This document shows positions 34,263-42,953 of a DNA stretch of 64,000 nucleotides, piece after piece. This DNA is from Starkeya sp. ORNL1 (GTDB lineage Bacteria > Pseudomonadota > Alphaproteobacteria > Rhizobiales > Xanthobacteraceae). How positions within the stretch are numbered: position 1 is the stretch's first letter; each line of letters opens with the position of its first letter. The translations under genes and the position numbers were made by a program. The notes below the pieces were generated by a model, which saw only the letters and a list, made by a program, of their open reading frames with translations, did no database searches and was not told the DNA's origin. The DNA lies in contig NZ_CP048834.1 of the NCBI RefSeq assembly GCF_012971745.1, positions 5,589,001 through 5,653,000 of the forward strand. The letters are read 5' to 3'.

Positions 34263-35377
34263 AGCGCGCCCGCCGCATCGCGGATGCGGGTGGCCAGCAA
34301 GGCGAGGCTGTCGGCGTCCAGCCGGCGGACGTCGACCTGCAACAGGCCGCGATCGGCGAGCAGGTCGCGCACGATGATGCGCGGCGTGCCGTTGGCGATG
34401 GCGCGGGCCAAGGCGTGGGCATTGCCGCCCGCCAGCGCCGGCGAGACCTCGAGGATCACCCGGTGGAACGGGTTGCCGGTCTCGTCGGGCACGATGGATG
34501 CGCCGATGCCGGGCAGGCCCTGCAACAGCGCGACCAGCCTTTCCGCACGCTCCAGCACCGCCGCCTGCACCGCTGCCTCGTCGCGGCGGCTCCAGCGTTG
34601 CATGGCGGCGATGGCGCCGATGACCGCCTCCTTGCCGGCCTTCATCGGGCGGCCGACGCCGTGGCGCTGGATGACGCAGGCGCGCACCAGATCGGCGCGC
34701 CCGGCGATGATGCCGGCGGTCGGGCCGCCCATGGCCTTCTGCCCGCTGAACAGCACCAGGTCGGCGCCGGCAGCGATGATGCCGGGCCAGTCATATTCGG
34801 CGGCGGCATCGACAATCACCGGCACGCCGGCGGCATGCGCCTCATGGATGAAATCCTTGAGCGCGATCATGCCGCTCTGCGCGGTGTGGTGGGAGACCAC
34901 ATAGAGCGCCGCCGCCGTGGCGGGACTGAGCGCGGCGCGCAGCTGGTATGGGGCGGCATCGAAGGCGGCGCCGATCTCGACCGGGCGGGCGCCGCTCAGC
35001 CTTATGTCGCCAGTGATCAGCGAGCCGTAGTTGACGACATGGCCCTTCTGCAGAACGATCTCGTTGCGCAGGCCCTGGGTGTCCGGCAGCCGCTCGGCGC
35101 GGCTGGCATCGTCGCCGGTCATGACCGCCGCCGCGGCGATGACGATGCTGGCCGAAGTGCAATTGGTGACGTAGCCGGCCTCAGCGCCGGTGACCCCGGC
35201 GATCACCCGGCTGGCGAGCGCCTGCAATTCGGCCATGTCGACGGAAACCGCCAATATGGCGGCGATCTCACTGATGATGTCGGCATGGACCGGGCTGGCG
35301 CCGAACACGGTTTCCGTGCCTGAGGCGTTCAGCAGCGGCGTGAGGCCATGGCGCGCGAGCAGATCGTCCCCGGACAC
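34241..35377 (-). CDS. SelA-fold PLP-dependent enzyme (D-glucosaminate-6-P ammonia-lyase-like)
   Basis: I place the start at GTG 35377 (VSGDDLLARHG, GGAGA upstream), giving 378 residues. It is a fold-type I PLP enzyme of the SelA/DgaE group. The N-terminus has LTPLLNASGTETVFGASP, the PLP region has VDAAAEYD, and the Schiff-base Lys is in LVLFSGQKAMGGP. It is not selenocysteine synthase: it sits in a catabolic cluster with no sel genes. The likely reaction is elimination of ammonia from an amino (sugar) acid. It is divergent from the next gene with an operator-like site between. Confidence 0.78.
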   Translation of the reverse strand: MSGDDLLARHGLTPLLNASGTETVFGASPVHADIISEIAAILAVSVDMAELQALASRVIAGVTGAEAGYVTNCTSASIVIAAAAVMTGDDASRAERLPDTQGLRNEIVLQKGHVVNYGSLITGDIRLSGARPVEIGAAFDAAPYQLRAALSPATAAALYVVSHHTAQSGMIALKDFIHEAHAAGVPVIVDAAAEYDWPGIIAAGADLVLFSGQKAMGGPTAGIIAGRADLVRACVIQRHGVGRPMKAGKEAVIGAIAAMQRWSRRDEAAVQAAVLERAERLVALLQGLPGIGASIVPDETGNPFHRVILEVSPALAGGNAHALARAIANGTPRIIVRDLLADRGLLQVDVRRLDADSLALLATRIRDAAGALQALRGT

Positions 35378-35426
35378 AGCGCTTTCTCCATCATCACGCT
35401 GGGCGTCTTGAGCTTCTTGCACGAAG

Positions 35427-35437
35427 CTGTCTGATAA
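35427..35437 (+). promoter_or_regulatory. Candidate GntR/FadR-type operator, site 2
   Basis: CTGTCTGATAA (two mismatches to TNGTNNNACNA) is followed by GTTTA, as at sites 3 and 5. It lies in the 100-bp divergent promoter between the SelA-fold gene and the D-threonine-aldolase-fold gene. Confidence 0.45.
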
Positions 35438-35477
35438 GTTTACAATTGTCCAGTCACAGCGGGCATGGGGAGCGCGG

Positions 35478-36776
35478 ATGTCGGCGATCGATCTGAGCGG
35501 GATCGAGGGCAGCCTTGTCGATGGCCGCACCAAGGGTCTTCCACCCGGCGCCGGGCCGTTGGCGCTGTCCGCGGTGGGCGGGCAGGGCTGGAACGTGCTG
35601 CGGGAAGATCTTCCCTTGCCGCTCGCCGTGCTGAAGCGCTCGGCGCTGGAGCGCAACAGCGCCTATATGCGCGGCTTCCTCGCCATGGCCGGCGCTAGCA
35701 TCGCGCCGCACGGCAAGACCACCATGTCGCCGCAACTGTTCGCCCGGCAGATCGCCGACGGCGCCTTCGCCATCACGCTCGCCACCGTGCAGCAGATCCG
35801 GGTGGCGCGCGAGTACGGCTTCGATCGCATCCTGCTCGCCAACCAGGTCACCGGGGCGCAGGCCGCGCGCTATATGGCCGAGGAGGTGGCGCGCGATCCC
35901 GACTTCCAGTTCTGGTCGTTCGTCGACTCGGTGGCCGGCGTCGAGCGCCTCGCCGCGGCGGTGAAGGCGGCCGGCGGCGGGCGCCCGCTCCGCGTCATAC
36001 TGGAAGGCGGCTTTCCCGGCGGGCGCACCGGCTGCCGCACGCTGGACGACGCGATGGAGGTCATGGCGGCGATCATCGCCGCCGCGCCCTATATCGAACT
36101 CAGCGGCGTCGGCGGCTATGAGGGGCTGCTGGCGGGCAAGGACGCGGCCGCGAGGGTCGATGGCTTCCTCGATTTCCTCGTCGAGATCGCGCTGGCCTGC
36201 GAGCAGCGCGGCGCCTTCGCGCCCGGCCCGATCCTGCTGACCGCCGGCGGATCGAGCTTTTACGACCTCGTCGCCGCCCGCTTCAAGGCGGCCGGCCTGT
36301 CGCGTACGTTCCAGGTGGTCATTCGCAGCGGCTGCTACCTCACCCATGATTCCGGCACCTATGAGGACCGCTTCCTCGATCTGCGCCAGCGCATGCCGGG
36401 GATCGACGGGCTGGACGTGCGCCCGGTCCACGCGCTCGAAGTTTGGGCCTATGTGCAGTCGCGCCCGGAGGCCGAGAAGGCCATCCTCGCCATGGGCAAG
36501 CGCGACGTGTCCTATGACTCGCGCATGCCGGAGCCGCTGTACTGGCACCGCCCGGGCCGCGCCGGGCCGCCGCTGCCGATCCCCGAGCGCCATGCCGTCG
36601 CCGGCCTCAACGACCAGCATTGCCATCTGGTGCTGCCGGCCGACAGCCCGCTCCAGGTCGGCGACATGGTGGCGTTCGGCATCTCGCATCCCTGTACCAC
36701 TTTCGACAAATGGCAGGTCATCCCGGTGGTCGATGACGATTATGCCGTGGTGGACGCCATCCGCACCTTCTTCTGA
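35478..36776 (+). CDS. D-threonine aldolase / D-serine dehydratase-fold PLP enzyme ('amino acid deaminase')
   Basis: The 432-residue fold-type III PLP protein has an N-terminal alanine-racemase-like barrel with the PLP Lys in IAPHGKTTMSPQ. The C-terminal D-serine-dehydratase-like domain carries metal ligands in LNDQHCHL and FGISHPCTTFDKW. GGGG-type ribosome-binding site upstream of ATG 35478. Members deaminate or cleave D-hydroxy-amino acids. RidA follows 35 bp later and would hydrolyse the enamine/imine product. The stereochemistry of the substrate here is inferred. Confidence 0.82.
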   Translation: MSAIDLSGIEGSLVDGRTKGLPPGAGPLALSAVGGQGWNVLREDLPLPLAVLKRSALERNSAYMRGFLAMAGASIAPHGKTTMSPQLFARQIADGAFAITLATVQQIRVAREYGFDRILLANQVTGAQAARYMAEEVARDPDFQFWSFVDSVAGVERLAAAVKAAGGGRPLRVILEGGFPGGRTGCRTLDDAMEVMAAIIAAAPYIELSGVGGYEGLLAGKDAAARVDGFLDFLVEIALACEQRGAFAPGPILLTAGGSSFYDLVAARFKAAGLSRTFQVVIRSGCYLTHDSGTYEDRFLDLRQRMPGIDGLDVRPVHALEVWAYVQSRPEAEKAILAMGKRDVSYDSRMPEPLYWHRPGRAGPPLPIPERHAVAGLNDQHCHLVLPADSPLQVGDMVAFGISHPCTTFDKWQVIPVVDDDYAVVDAIRTFF

Positions 36777-36811
36777 GCCGACACTTCTTCCGAGCCGACG
36801 GGGATCCGGGC

Positions 36812-37282
36812 ATGAGCATGACGTTCGACGAGAAGCTGGCCGCCCTCGGCGCCGAGGTGCCCAATGCCACCGTGCCCGGCGCCAATTACGTTCCGGCGGT
36901 CGTGGTCGGCAACATCGTCTTCCTCGCCGGCCAGGTGCCGCGCCGCGACGACCGGCTGATGTGCGTCGGTCGCCTCGGCGAGAACCTCACGGTGGAGGAG
37001 GGCTATGCCGCCGCGCGGCTGTGCGCGCTCAATCTGGTGGTGCAGCTGCAGGCCGCCTGCGGCGGTTCGCTCTCCCGCGTGAAGCGCATCGCCAAGCTGA
37101 CCGGCTTCGTCAATGCGACGGCGGATTTCACCGATATGCCGAAGGTCATCAACGGCGCGTCCGACCTGTTCATCGAGATCTTCGGCGAGGCCGGGCGGCA
37201 TGCGCGCAGCGCGGTCGGCGCGCCGACCCTGCCGCGCGGCGTCGGCGTCGAGGTGGAAGCCATCGCCGAAATAGAACCCTGA
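36812..37282 (+). CDS. RidA-family enamine/imine deaminase
   Basis: The 156-residue protein is the longer YjgF/RidA type with N-terminal MTFDEKLAALGAEVPNATVP. The catalytic Arg lies in GRHARSAVGAPTLPRGVGVE and NIVFLAGQVPRR is the typical strand. It speeds hydrolysis of reactive 2-aminoacrylate-like enamines made by PLP enzymes. Two PLP lyases are encoded next to it, which explains its presence. Confidence 0.9.
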   Translation: MSMTFDEKLAALGAEVPNATVPGANYVPAVVVGNIVFLAGQVPRRDDRLMCVGRLGENLTVEEGYAAARLCALNLVVQLQAACGGSLSRVKRIAKLTGFVNATADFTDMPKVINGASDLFIEIFGEAGRHARSAVGAPTLPRGVGVEVEAIAEIEP

Positions 37283-37354
37283 GCGGCGTCTCGCGCAGGG
37301 GGGAGCCTGCGCGGGTTCGCATCTGCCGGAATTCGAGACACGGGAAAGCCAGCC

Positions 37355-39607
37355 ATGAACGCGCCGTTCGTCAGTTCTGAGGACACCCGCTCGGATCCCG
37401 CCGCGCCGCGCAACACACAGCGCGATCCCCGCTACGACATCCTGTTCGAGCCGGTCCGCATCGGCCCGAAGACCATGAAGAACCGCTTCTACCAGGTGCC
37501 GCAATGCACTGGCATCGGCCATGTGCGGCCGGGCTCCAATGCCGCGCATCGCGCGGTGAAGGCCGAGGGCGGCTGGGGTGGGCTCTGCACCGAATCCTGC
37601 TCGATCCACCCCGAGGTCAACCAGACGAGCTCGACCAATGCGACGATCTGGGACGAGGGCGATGTCATCAACCACCGCCACATGGTGGACGAGGTGCACA
37701 AATGGGGTGCGCTCGCCGCCGTGGAGCTCGGCGCCGGCGGCGTGAAGGACAATCTGTTCACCCGCTATGTCGCGCCGGCCTTCGACCGCTTTCCCTCCGG
37801 CGGCATCCCCAAGGTCTACACCTATCCCGCGGCGGAAGAGGACATCGACCGCGTCATGCAGATGTATGAGGACGCGGCGCGGCGCTCTCGCGATGCCGGC
37901 TTCGACATTCTCTATGTCCATGGCGCGGCGGGTGTGTTCCCGGTCCATGCGCTGTCGCGCCACTACAACCGGCGCACCGATAAATATGGCGGCTCGTTCG
38001 AGAACCGCGCCCGCTTCTGGGTCGAGGCGCTGGAGCGCCTGAAGAAGGTGGCGGGCGACGATTGCGCGGTGGCGACCCGCATCTCCATCGACGACCTTGC
38101 CGGCCCGTGGGGGCTGGAACTGCGCGACGAGGGGTTGGCCTTCGTCGAGTACATCACCAAGCTCGGCCTCGTCGACATGTGGGACGTCATCATCGGCGGC
38201 TCGGGCGAGGACATGTGGGGCGAGGATTCCGGCCCCTCGCGCTTCTACAAGTCCAACCACCAGGCGCCGTGGAATTCGGCGGTCAAGGCCATCGCCAATG
38301 TGCCGGTGGTTGGCGTCGGCCGCTTTACCGATCCCGACGAGATGGCGCGCATCGTGCGCACCGGCCAGCTCGACATCATCGGCTGCGCCCGCCCGTCGAT
38401 CGCGGATCCGTGGCTGCCCCGCAAGATCGACGAAGGCCGGGTGGACGATATCTGCGAGTGCATCGGCTGCAATGCCTGCATCTCCCGCTACAATATGAGC
38501 AACGCCATCATCTGCACCCAGAACCCGACCGCGCTGGAGGAATACCGGCGTGGCTGGCATCCCGAGCGCTTCGAGGCTACGCCGCATGCCAAGACCGTGC
38601 TGGTGGTCGGCGCCGGGCCTTCCGGCCTCGAATGCGCCCGCGTGCTCGGCCGCCGCGGCTACGATGTGCATCTGTGCGAGGCCAGGGACACCCTTGGCGG
38701 CCACATGCAGGACGTGGTGAAGCTGCCGGGCCTCGCCGAATGGGCGCGCGTGGTGCATTACCGCGAGAGCCAGATCCAGCGCATGGCCAACGTCACGCTG
38801 ATGCGCGGCACCGGGCTGGTGACGGCGGACGACATACTGGAATACGGCGCCTCGCGCGTGGTGCTGGCGAACGGCGCCTCCTGGGTCGGCAACGGGCTTG
38901 GCGCCAGCGGGCCGGACCCGGTGCCGGGCGTCGATGCAAGGCTCGATCACTTCGTCACGCCGGAACAATACTTCGCCGGCAAGCCGATCGGCGACCGCGT
39001 GGTGGTGATGGATTCCGACGGCTACTTCATGGCCATCGGCATCGCCGAGGCGCTGGTGGACCAGGGCAAGCACGTCACCCTCGTCACCCATTACGAGACG
39101 GTGGCGCCGATGACCGAGCGCACGCTTGAGGGCTACAACATCCGCCGCATGATGCGCGAGAAGGGCATCCATGAGCGGGTCGGCCATTGGGTCGAGGAGG
39201 TGCGCGGCGGCCCCGGCGCGGTCGAGGTCGTGCTTTATGACCGCTATCGCGACGGCTATCGCCGCACCACGCAGCCTGAGACCGGCGTGTATCCGCGCCG
39301 GGTCGGCGACGCGGTCGAGGTGCTGGCCTGCGACACCGTCGTGCTGTGCACGGCGCGCGAGTCGAAGCGCGAGCTTTACGACGCTTTGGTCGCGCGCAAG
39401 GAGCGCTGGGCGGATGTCGGCCTGGAAGTGGTGGTGCGCTCCGGCGATTGCCTCGCCCCGCGCTATCTGGCCGATGCCATTTTCGACGGCCACCGCATCG
39501 CCCGCGAATTCGAGAGCGTCAATCCCGAGCGCCCGCGCGCTATCATCCGCGAGCGCATGATCTGGGGCGTCGAGACCATCCCGAAGCTGGGCGATCACGT
39601 ACTGTGA
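37355..39607 (+). CDS. Trimethylamine dehydrogenase-like FMN/4Fe-4S/ADP flavoprotein
   Basis: The 750-residue three-domain enzyme has an OYE-like FMN barrel (about 25-365), a [4Fe-4S] motif Cys369-x2-Cys372-x2-Cys375-x12-Cys388 as in TMADH, and a C-terminal Rossmann pair (VLVVGAGPSGLECARVL). The Cys that carries covalent 6-S-cysteinyl FMN in TMADH is present (QVPQC). Compared from memory with TMADH, the substrate-bowl aromatics differ (TESCS for TEYCS, ISRY for ISRW, YVHGAAG for YVYGAHS). A different amine, perhaps an N-methyl or N-alkyl amino acid, is therefore likely. It may oxidatively dealkylate the cluster's substrate. Confidence 0.85.
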   Translation: MNAPFVSSEDTRSDPAAPRNTQRDPRYDILFEPVRIGPKTMKNRFYQVPQCTGIGHVRPGSNAAHRAVKAEGGWGGLCTESCSIHPEVNQTSSTNATIWDEGDVINHRHMVDEVHKWGALAAVELGAGGVKDNLFTRYVAPAFDRFPSGGIPKVYTYPAAEEDIDRVMQMYEDAARRSRDAGFDILYVHGAAGVFPVHALSRHYNRRTDKYGGSFENRARFWVEALERLKKVAGDDCAVATRISIDDLAGPWGLELRDEGLAFVEYITKLGLVDMWDVIIGGSGEDMWGEDSGPSRFYKSNHQAPWNSAVKAIANVPVVGVGRFTDPDEMARIVRTGQLDIIGCARPSIADPWLPRKIDEGRVDDICECIGCNACISRYNMSNAIICTQNPTALEEYRRGWHPERFEATPHAKTVLVVGAGPSGLECARVLGRRGYDVHLCEARDTLGGHMQDVVKLPGLAEWARVVHYRESQIQRMANVTLMRGTGLVTADDILEYGASRVVLANGASWVGNGLGASGPDPVPGVDARLDHFVTPEQYFAGKPIGDRVVVMDSDGYFMAIGIAEALVDQGKHVTLVTHYETVAPMTERTLEGYNIRRMMREKGIHERVGHWVEEVRGGPGAVEVVLYDRYRDGYRRTTQPETGVYPRRVGDAVEVLACDTVVLCTARESKRELYDALVARKERWADVGLEVVVRSGDCLAPRYLADAIFDGHRIAREFESVNPERPRAIIRERMIWGVETIPKLGDHVL

Positions 39608-39736
39608 GGTGACCGGCTCGCCCGGCTCTCGCACCGCTGACAGGCTGATCTGAAACGCGGCGGCGAGACCCTCCCCCTCATCCTGAGAGCTTGACCCAAG
39701 ATTGGACCTATCCGTTGAAGGAGCCACCGTTCCACC

Positions 39737-39823
39737 CTCATCCCCGGACTTGATCCGGGGATCCAGACTTGGGAGCGGGTGCATGCGGATGGGCTGGATC
39801 CCCGGATCAAGTCCGGGGATGAG
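39737..39823. repeat. 30-bp perfect inverted repeat (REP-like)
   Basis: Two 30-bp arms, 39737-39766 and 39794-39823, are exact reverse complements separated by 27 bp. Each arm is itself nearly palindromic (CCCCGGA / TCCGGGG around CTTGA). It lies between convergent genes. The CATCCCCGGACTTGATCC type is a widespread alphaproteobacterial palindromic repeat. It could form a strong hairpin and act as a bidirectional terminator for both neighbours. Confidence 0.88.
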
Positions 39824-39877
39824 GCCAATTGGAGTTTGCGGTCAGGCTCCGACGGGGAAGACGGCTCAGGCGACCCG

Positions 39878-40594
39878 TCAGCGCCCCTGCCGCCACGCCT
39901 TGAACCGCTCGATGCTCTCGGCATTCGCGGGGTAGAGGCCGAAGATGGACTCGCCGGCCATCACCCGCTCGGTGACGAAATCCTCCATCAGCGACTGCTC
40001 ATGGCCGTCGCGCGCGACCTGGTCGGCGAGATGGCGGGGAATGACGACGACGCCCTCGCGGTCGCCCACGATGATGTCGCCGGGATAGACCGGGACTTCG
40101 CCGCAGCCGATCGGCACATTGATGTCGACGGCGTGATGCCGGGTGATGTTGCTGGGCGCCGCGGGGCCCGCGCAATACACCGGAAAATCCAGCTCGGCGA
40201 TGGTCGGGGAATCGCGCAGGCCGCCATCGGTGACGACGCCCGCCGCGCCGCGCACCATCATGCGGGTGACGAGGATGCTGCCGGCGCCGGCGGCGCGATT
40301 GTCCTGCCGGCAGTCGATCACCATCACATGGCCCGGCGGCACCGTCTCCACCGCCTTGCGCTGCGGGTGGTTGCGATCCTCGAACACGGCGGAGACGTCG
40401 ATATCCTCGCGCGAGGGGATGTAGCGCAGCGTGAAGGCCTCGCCGACCATGGAGGGCCCGCCGGTGGTGAGCCGCCGCACCCCCTGCATGAAAGTATTGC
40501 GCAGGCCGCGCGCCATGAGTTGCGAGGTCAATGTCGCGGTGCTGAGCTGTGCCAGCAGGCTGCGCGTCTCGTCGGAAAGAGGTGCGGTGCTCAT
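39878..40594 (-). CDS. RraA-family protein (aldolase/decarboxylase type), copy 2
   Basis: The 238-residue protein starts at ATG 40594 with GGAAGG upstream. It is paralogous to the gene at 32495: LSTATLTSQLMARGLRNTF, LVTRMMVRGAAGVVTDGGLRD and GEVPVYPGDIIVGDREGVVV. The GD-x-E-G-V-V metal region and Arg in DGGLRD match pyruvate-aldolase-type RraA proteins. It probably acts on a different intermediate from copy 1. It is transcribed divergently from the transporter operon, with two operator-like sites in between. Confidence 0.82.
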   Translation of the reverse strand: MSTAPLSDETRSLLAQLSTATLTSQLMARGLRNTFMQGVRRLTTGGPSMVGEAFTLRYIPSREDIDVSAVFEDRNHPQRKAVETVPPGHVMVIDCRQDNRAAGAGSILVTRMMVRGAAGVVTDGGLRDSPTIAELDFPVYCAGPAAPSNITRHHAVDINVPIGCGEVPVYPGDIIVGDREGVVVIPRHLADQVARDGHEQSLMEDFVTERVMAGESIFGLYPANAESIERFKAWRQGR

Positions 40595-40631
40595 GAACGC
40601 CTTCCAAATCTGGCGGGATAGGTCGCGTAAC

Positions 40632-40642
40632 TCGTCTTACAT
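40632..40642 (-). promoter_or_regulatory. Candidate GntR/FadR-type operator, site 6
   Basis: On the minus strand ATGTAAGACGA, close to TNGTNNNACNA and almost identical with its flanks to site 5 (GATGTAAGAC...). It lies 38 bp upstream of the RraA copy 2 start. Confidence 0.5.
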
Positions 40643-40780
40643 CCTGACGGAGAGCGGCATTGTCGCCGTTTCCGCCGGTCCCGGTCGAGGAAGGTGAATG
40701 CTTGCTTGGCGATAGGCAAGAGGTTTTACCGCGCCTCGGCGCGCCGGCTTCCGGCGCCGGGAAGATCAGGCGCTTAATAC

Positions 40781-40791
40781 CTGCCTGACAA
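40781..40791 (+). promoter_or_regulatory. Candidate GntR/FadR-type operator, site 3
   Basis: CTGCCTGACAA followed by GTTTA. The right half matches other sites (GACAAGTTTA, as in the complement of site 5) while the left half is degenerate. It lies about 110 bp upstream of the transporter binding-protein gene in the divergent 303-bp region 40595-40897, which holds no gene. Confidence 0.45.
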
Positions 40792-40897
40792 GTTTATGAA
40801 TTATTGACAGGTCCGGTACGTCATGCAAGCCTTCGAACCAAGGCTGAAGTAACGGTGGGAATTTCCCAATTCGACTGGTTGAACAGCGGAGGTTGTC

Positions 40898-42877
40898 ATG
40901 GCGGTGCGTGATCGTAGTCCCCGAACAACTGGTGCTGGAGGGCTATGGCGGGTCAGCCGAACGGCGCTGCGGCCGAGCGTGGTCGCGCTGTGCGCCGCAT
41001 GGCTGAGCCTCGGCGCCGCAAGCGCCGCCGACTACAAGGAAGCCCCGATGCTCGGCGAGTTGGTCAAGGCCGGCAAGCTGCCGAAAGTGTCCGACCGTCT
41101 GCCGGACAGCCCGCGCGTCGTCACGCCGTTCGAGAAGGTCGGCAAATATGGCGGTACCTGGCGTTCCGGCATGGTGGGCGGCTCCGACCGCAACTGGCTG
41201 TTCCGCATCGCGGGCTACGAGCCGCTGCTGGCCTGGGACCGCGAGTGGAGCGGCAAGGTCATCCCCAATCTCGCGGAAAGCGTCAGCAGCAACGACACCG
41301 CGACCGTCTTCACCATCAAGCTGCGCAAGGGCCTGAAATGGTCGGACGGCAAGCCGTTCGACAGCGATGACATCGGCTTCTTCATCAACGACATCGCCGG
41401 CAACAAGGAATTGCTGCCGAATGCGGTCGACTGGGTGGTGGCGGGCGGCGAGCTCGCCAAGTTCGCCAAGGTCGACGACACCACCTTCACCCTGACCTTC
41501 AAGGAACCCTACGGCCTGTTCCCGCAGAAGCTCGCCAGCGTCTATGGCGTGCAGATGGCGATGATGGCCAAGCATTACTGCTCGCAGTTCCACCCGGCCT
41601 ACAACAAGGCCGGCCTCGACGCCCTGATCAAGGCCGCGGGCGTGCAGAGCTGGACCGAGCTGTTCATCAAGAAGTGCGCTGTCGACACCGAAGCCAATGA
41701 GCGCTGGCAGAACCCCGACCGCCCGACTATGGAGCCCTGGGTCATCAAGGACCCCTATGTCAGCGGCGCCCAGCTCGTGACGCTCGTGCGCAACCCTTAT
41801 TACTTCAAGGTGGATACCGAGGGTAACCAGCTTCCCTACATCAACGACCTGCGCATCTCGGTCAATGCCGATAAGCAGACGCTGGTGCTGAAGGTGGTGA
41901 ATGGCGAGATCGACTATCAGGATCGCCACATCAACGCCAATTCCAACCGCGCGGTGTTCACCGATGCGGCGGAAAAGGCCAAGATCAAGATCACCGACGG
42001 CCCGAATGCCGACATGAACACCACGATCATCTCGCTGAACCTGACCCACAAGGATCCGGTCAAGCGCGAGATCTTCAACAACAAGGATTTCCGCATCGGC
42101 CTCAGCTACGCGATCGACCGCAAGGCGATCATCGATGCGGCCTTTGTCGGGCAGGGCGATCCCTGGCAGGCGGCACCGCGCAAGGAGTCGCCCTTCTATA
42201 ATGAGCGCCTCGCCACGCAGTACACCGAGTACAGCGTCGAAAAGGCCAATGCCGCGCTCGACAAGGCCTATCCGAAGAAAGACAGCGGCGGCTTCCGGCT
42301 CGGCCCGGACGGCAAGCGCATCAGCTTCAACATCATGGTGATGCCGGCGCTGGGCGACTTCCTCGATTCCACCCAGCTCGCCGCGCAATACTGGCAGGCG
42401 GTCGGCATCGACGCCAAGGTCCAGACCGTGGATCGCACCCTGTTCTACGATCGCAAGGACAATAACGACCAGGACGCCGCGGTCTTCCTCGGCAGCGGCG
42501 GCATGGTCGACGCGCTGTTCGAGCCGACCTTCTACTTCCCGTTCTGGAACGAATCCCTGTTCGCGGTGCCATGGGGCAACTGGTTCGCCTCCGGCGGCAA
42601 GTCCGGCGAAGAGCCGCCGGCCATCGTCAAGAAGCAGATGGATCTCTACCGCCAGATCACCCGCTACGCCGATCCGGTGAAGCAGAACGAGCTGATGCAG
42701 CAATTGCTGGAGATCTCGGCCGACCAATTCTATGCCATCGGCATCTCTTCGCCCGGTCCGCTCTACTCGGTGTCGAAGACCAACCTGCACAACGTCTATC
42801 CCCGCCCGTTCGCCTGGACCTATCCGACCCCGGTGGCGAGCGGCACCGAGACCTATTACTTCGATCCCGCGAAGTAG
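40898..42877 (+). CDS. Dipeptide/opine-type ABC transporter substrate-binding protein (family 5)
   Basis: The 659-residue exported protein has a signal peptide ending near ASAAD (residues about 25-45). SBP_bac_5 features include AESVSSNDTATVFTIKLRKGLKWSDGKPF and FRIGLSYAIDRKAIIDAAF. ATG 40898 has a GGAGG site. It is longer than DppA, like the subgroup binding bulky oligopeptides, glycosides or opines. It feeds the permeases and ATPase encoded next. The ligand is presumably the cluster's carbon source. Confidence 0.88.
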   Translation: MAVRDRSPRTTGAGGLWRVSRTALRPSVVALCAAWLSLGAASAADYKEAPMLGELVKAGKLPKVSDRLPDSPRVVTPFEKVGKYGGTWRSGMVGGSDRNWLFRIAGYEPLLAWDREWSGKVIPNLAESVSSNDTATVFTIKLRKGLKWSDGKPFDSDDIGFFINDIAGNKELLPNAVDWVVAGGELAKFAKVDDTTFTLTFKEPYGLFPQKLASVYGVQMAMMAKHYCSQFHPAYNKAGLDALIKAAGVQSWTELFIKKCAVDTEANERWQNPDRPTMEPWVIKDPYVSGAQLVTLVRNPYYFKVDTEGNQLPYINDLRISVNADKQTLVLKVVNGEIDYQDRHINANSNRAVFTDAAEKAKIKITDGPNADMNTTIISLNLTHKDPVKREIFNNKDFRIGLSYAIDRKAIIDAAFVGQGDPWQAAPRKESPFYNERLATQYTEYSVEKANAALDKAYPKKDSGGFRLGPDGKRISFNIMVMPALGDFLDSTQLAAQYWQAVGIDAKVQTVDRTLFYDRKDNNDQDAAVFLGSGGMVDALFEPTFYFPFWNESLFAVPWGNWFASGGKSGEEPPAIVKKQMDLYRQITRYADPVKQNELMQQLLEISADQFYAIGISSPGPLYSVSKTNLHNVYPRPFAWTYPTPVASGTETYYFDPAK

Positions 42878-42890
42878 CGATTACAGGAGA

Positions 42891-42922
42891 CGCCGGCCGC
42901 TCAATGCCCCCAGCGGCCGGCG
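42891..42922 (+). promoter_or_regulatory. Stable hairpin between binding-protein and permease genes
   Basis: An 11-bp perfect GC-rich stem (CGCCGGCCGCT / AGCGGCCGGCG) with a 10-base loop and no T-run. Hairpins at this point in ABC operons usually protect the upstream binding-protein mRNA and lower permease expression, so a processing/attenuation role is inferred. Confidence 0.65.
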
Positions 42923-42953
42923 CCTCTGCTTTCCCGACCATGCAGGAGGCACC

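Noticed and set aside
34241..35377. Selenocysteine synthase (SelA) for the PLP enzyme
   Set aside because: The fold matches, but there are no selB, selC or selD genes nearby, FdhA uses Cys, and the setting is catabolic. A DgaE-like lyase is more likely.
36740..39784. A 1014-codon open frame on the minus strand
   Set aside because: It lies opposite the RidA and TMADH-like genes. Its translation is His/Arg/Ala/Asp-rich without domains, a typical shadow in high-GC DNA.
39721..39830. CRISPR-like array in the palindromic stretch between convergent genes
   Set aside because: The two similar units are inverted, not direct, and there is no spacer series; it is one inverted repeat.
32495..40594. RNase E inhibitor RraA for the two RraA homologues
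   Set aside because: The name comes from the fold only. Two copies inside a carbon-catabolic cluster fit aldolase/decarboxylase members of the family.
40943..42790. A 615-codon minus-strand frame
   Set aside because: It is antisense to the binding-protein gene, with no start signal and no recognisable domain.
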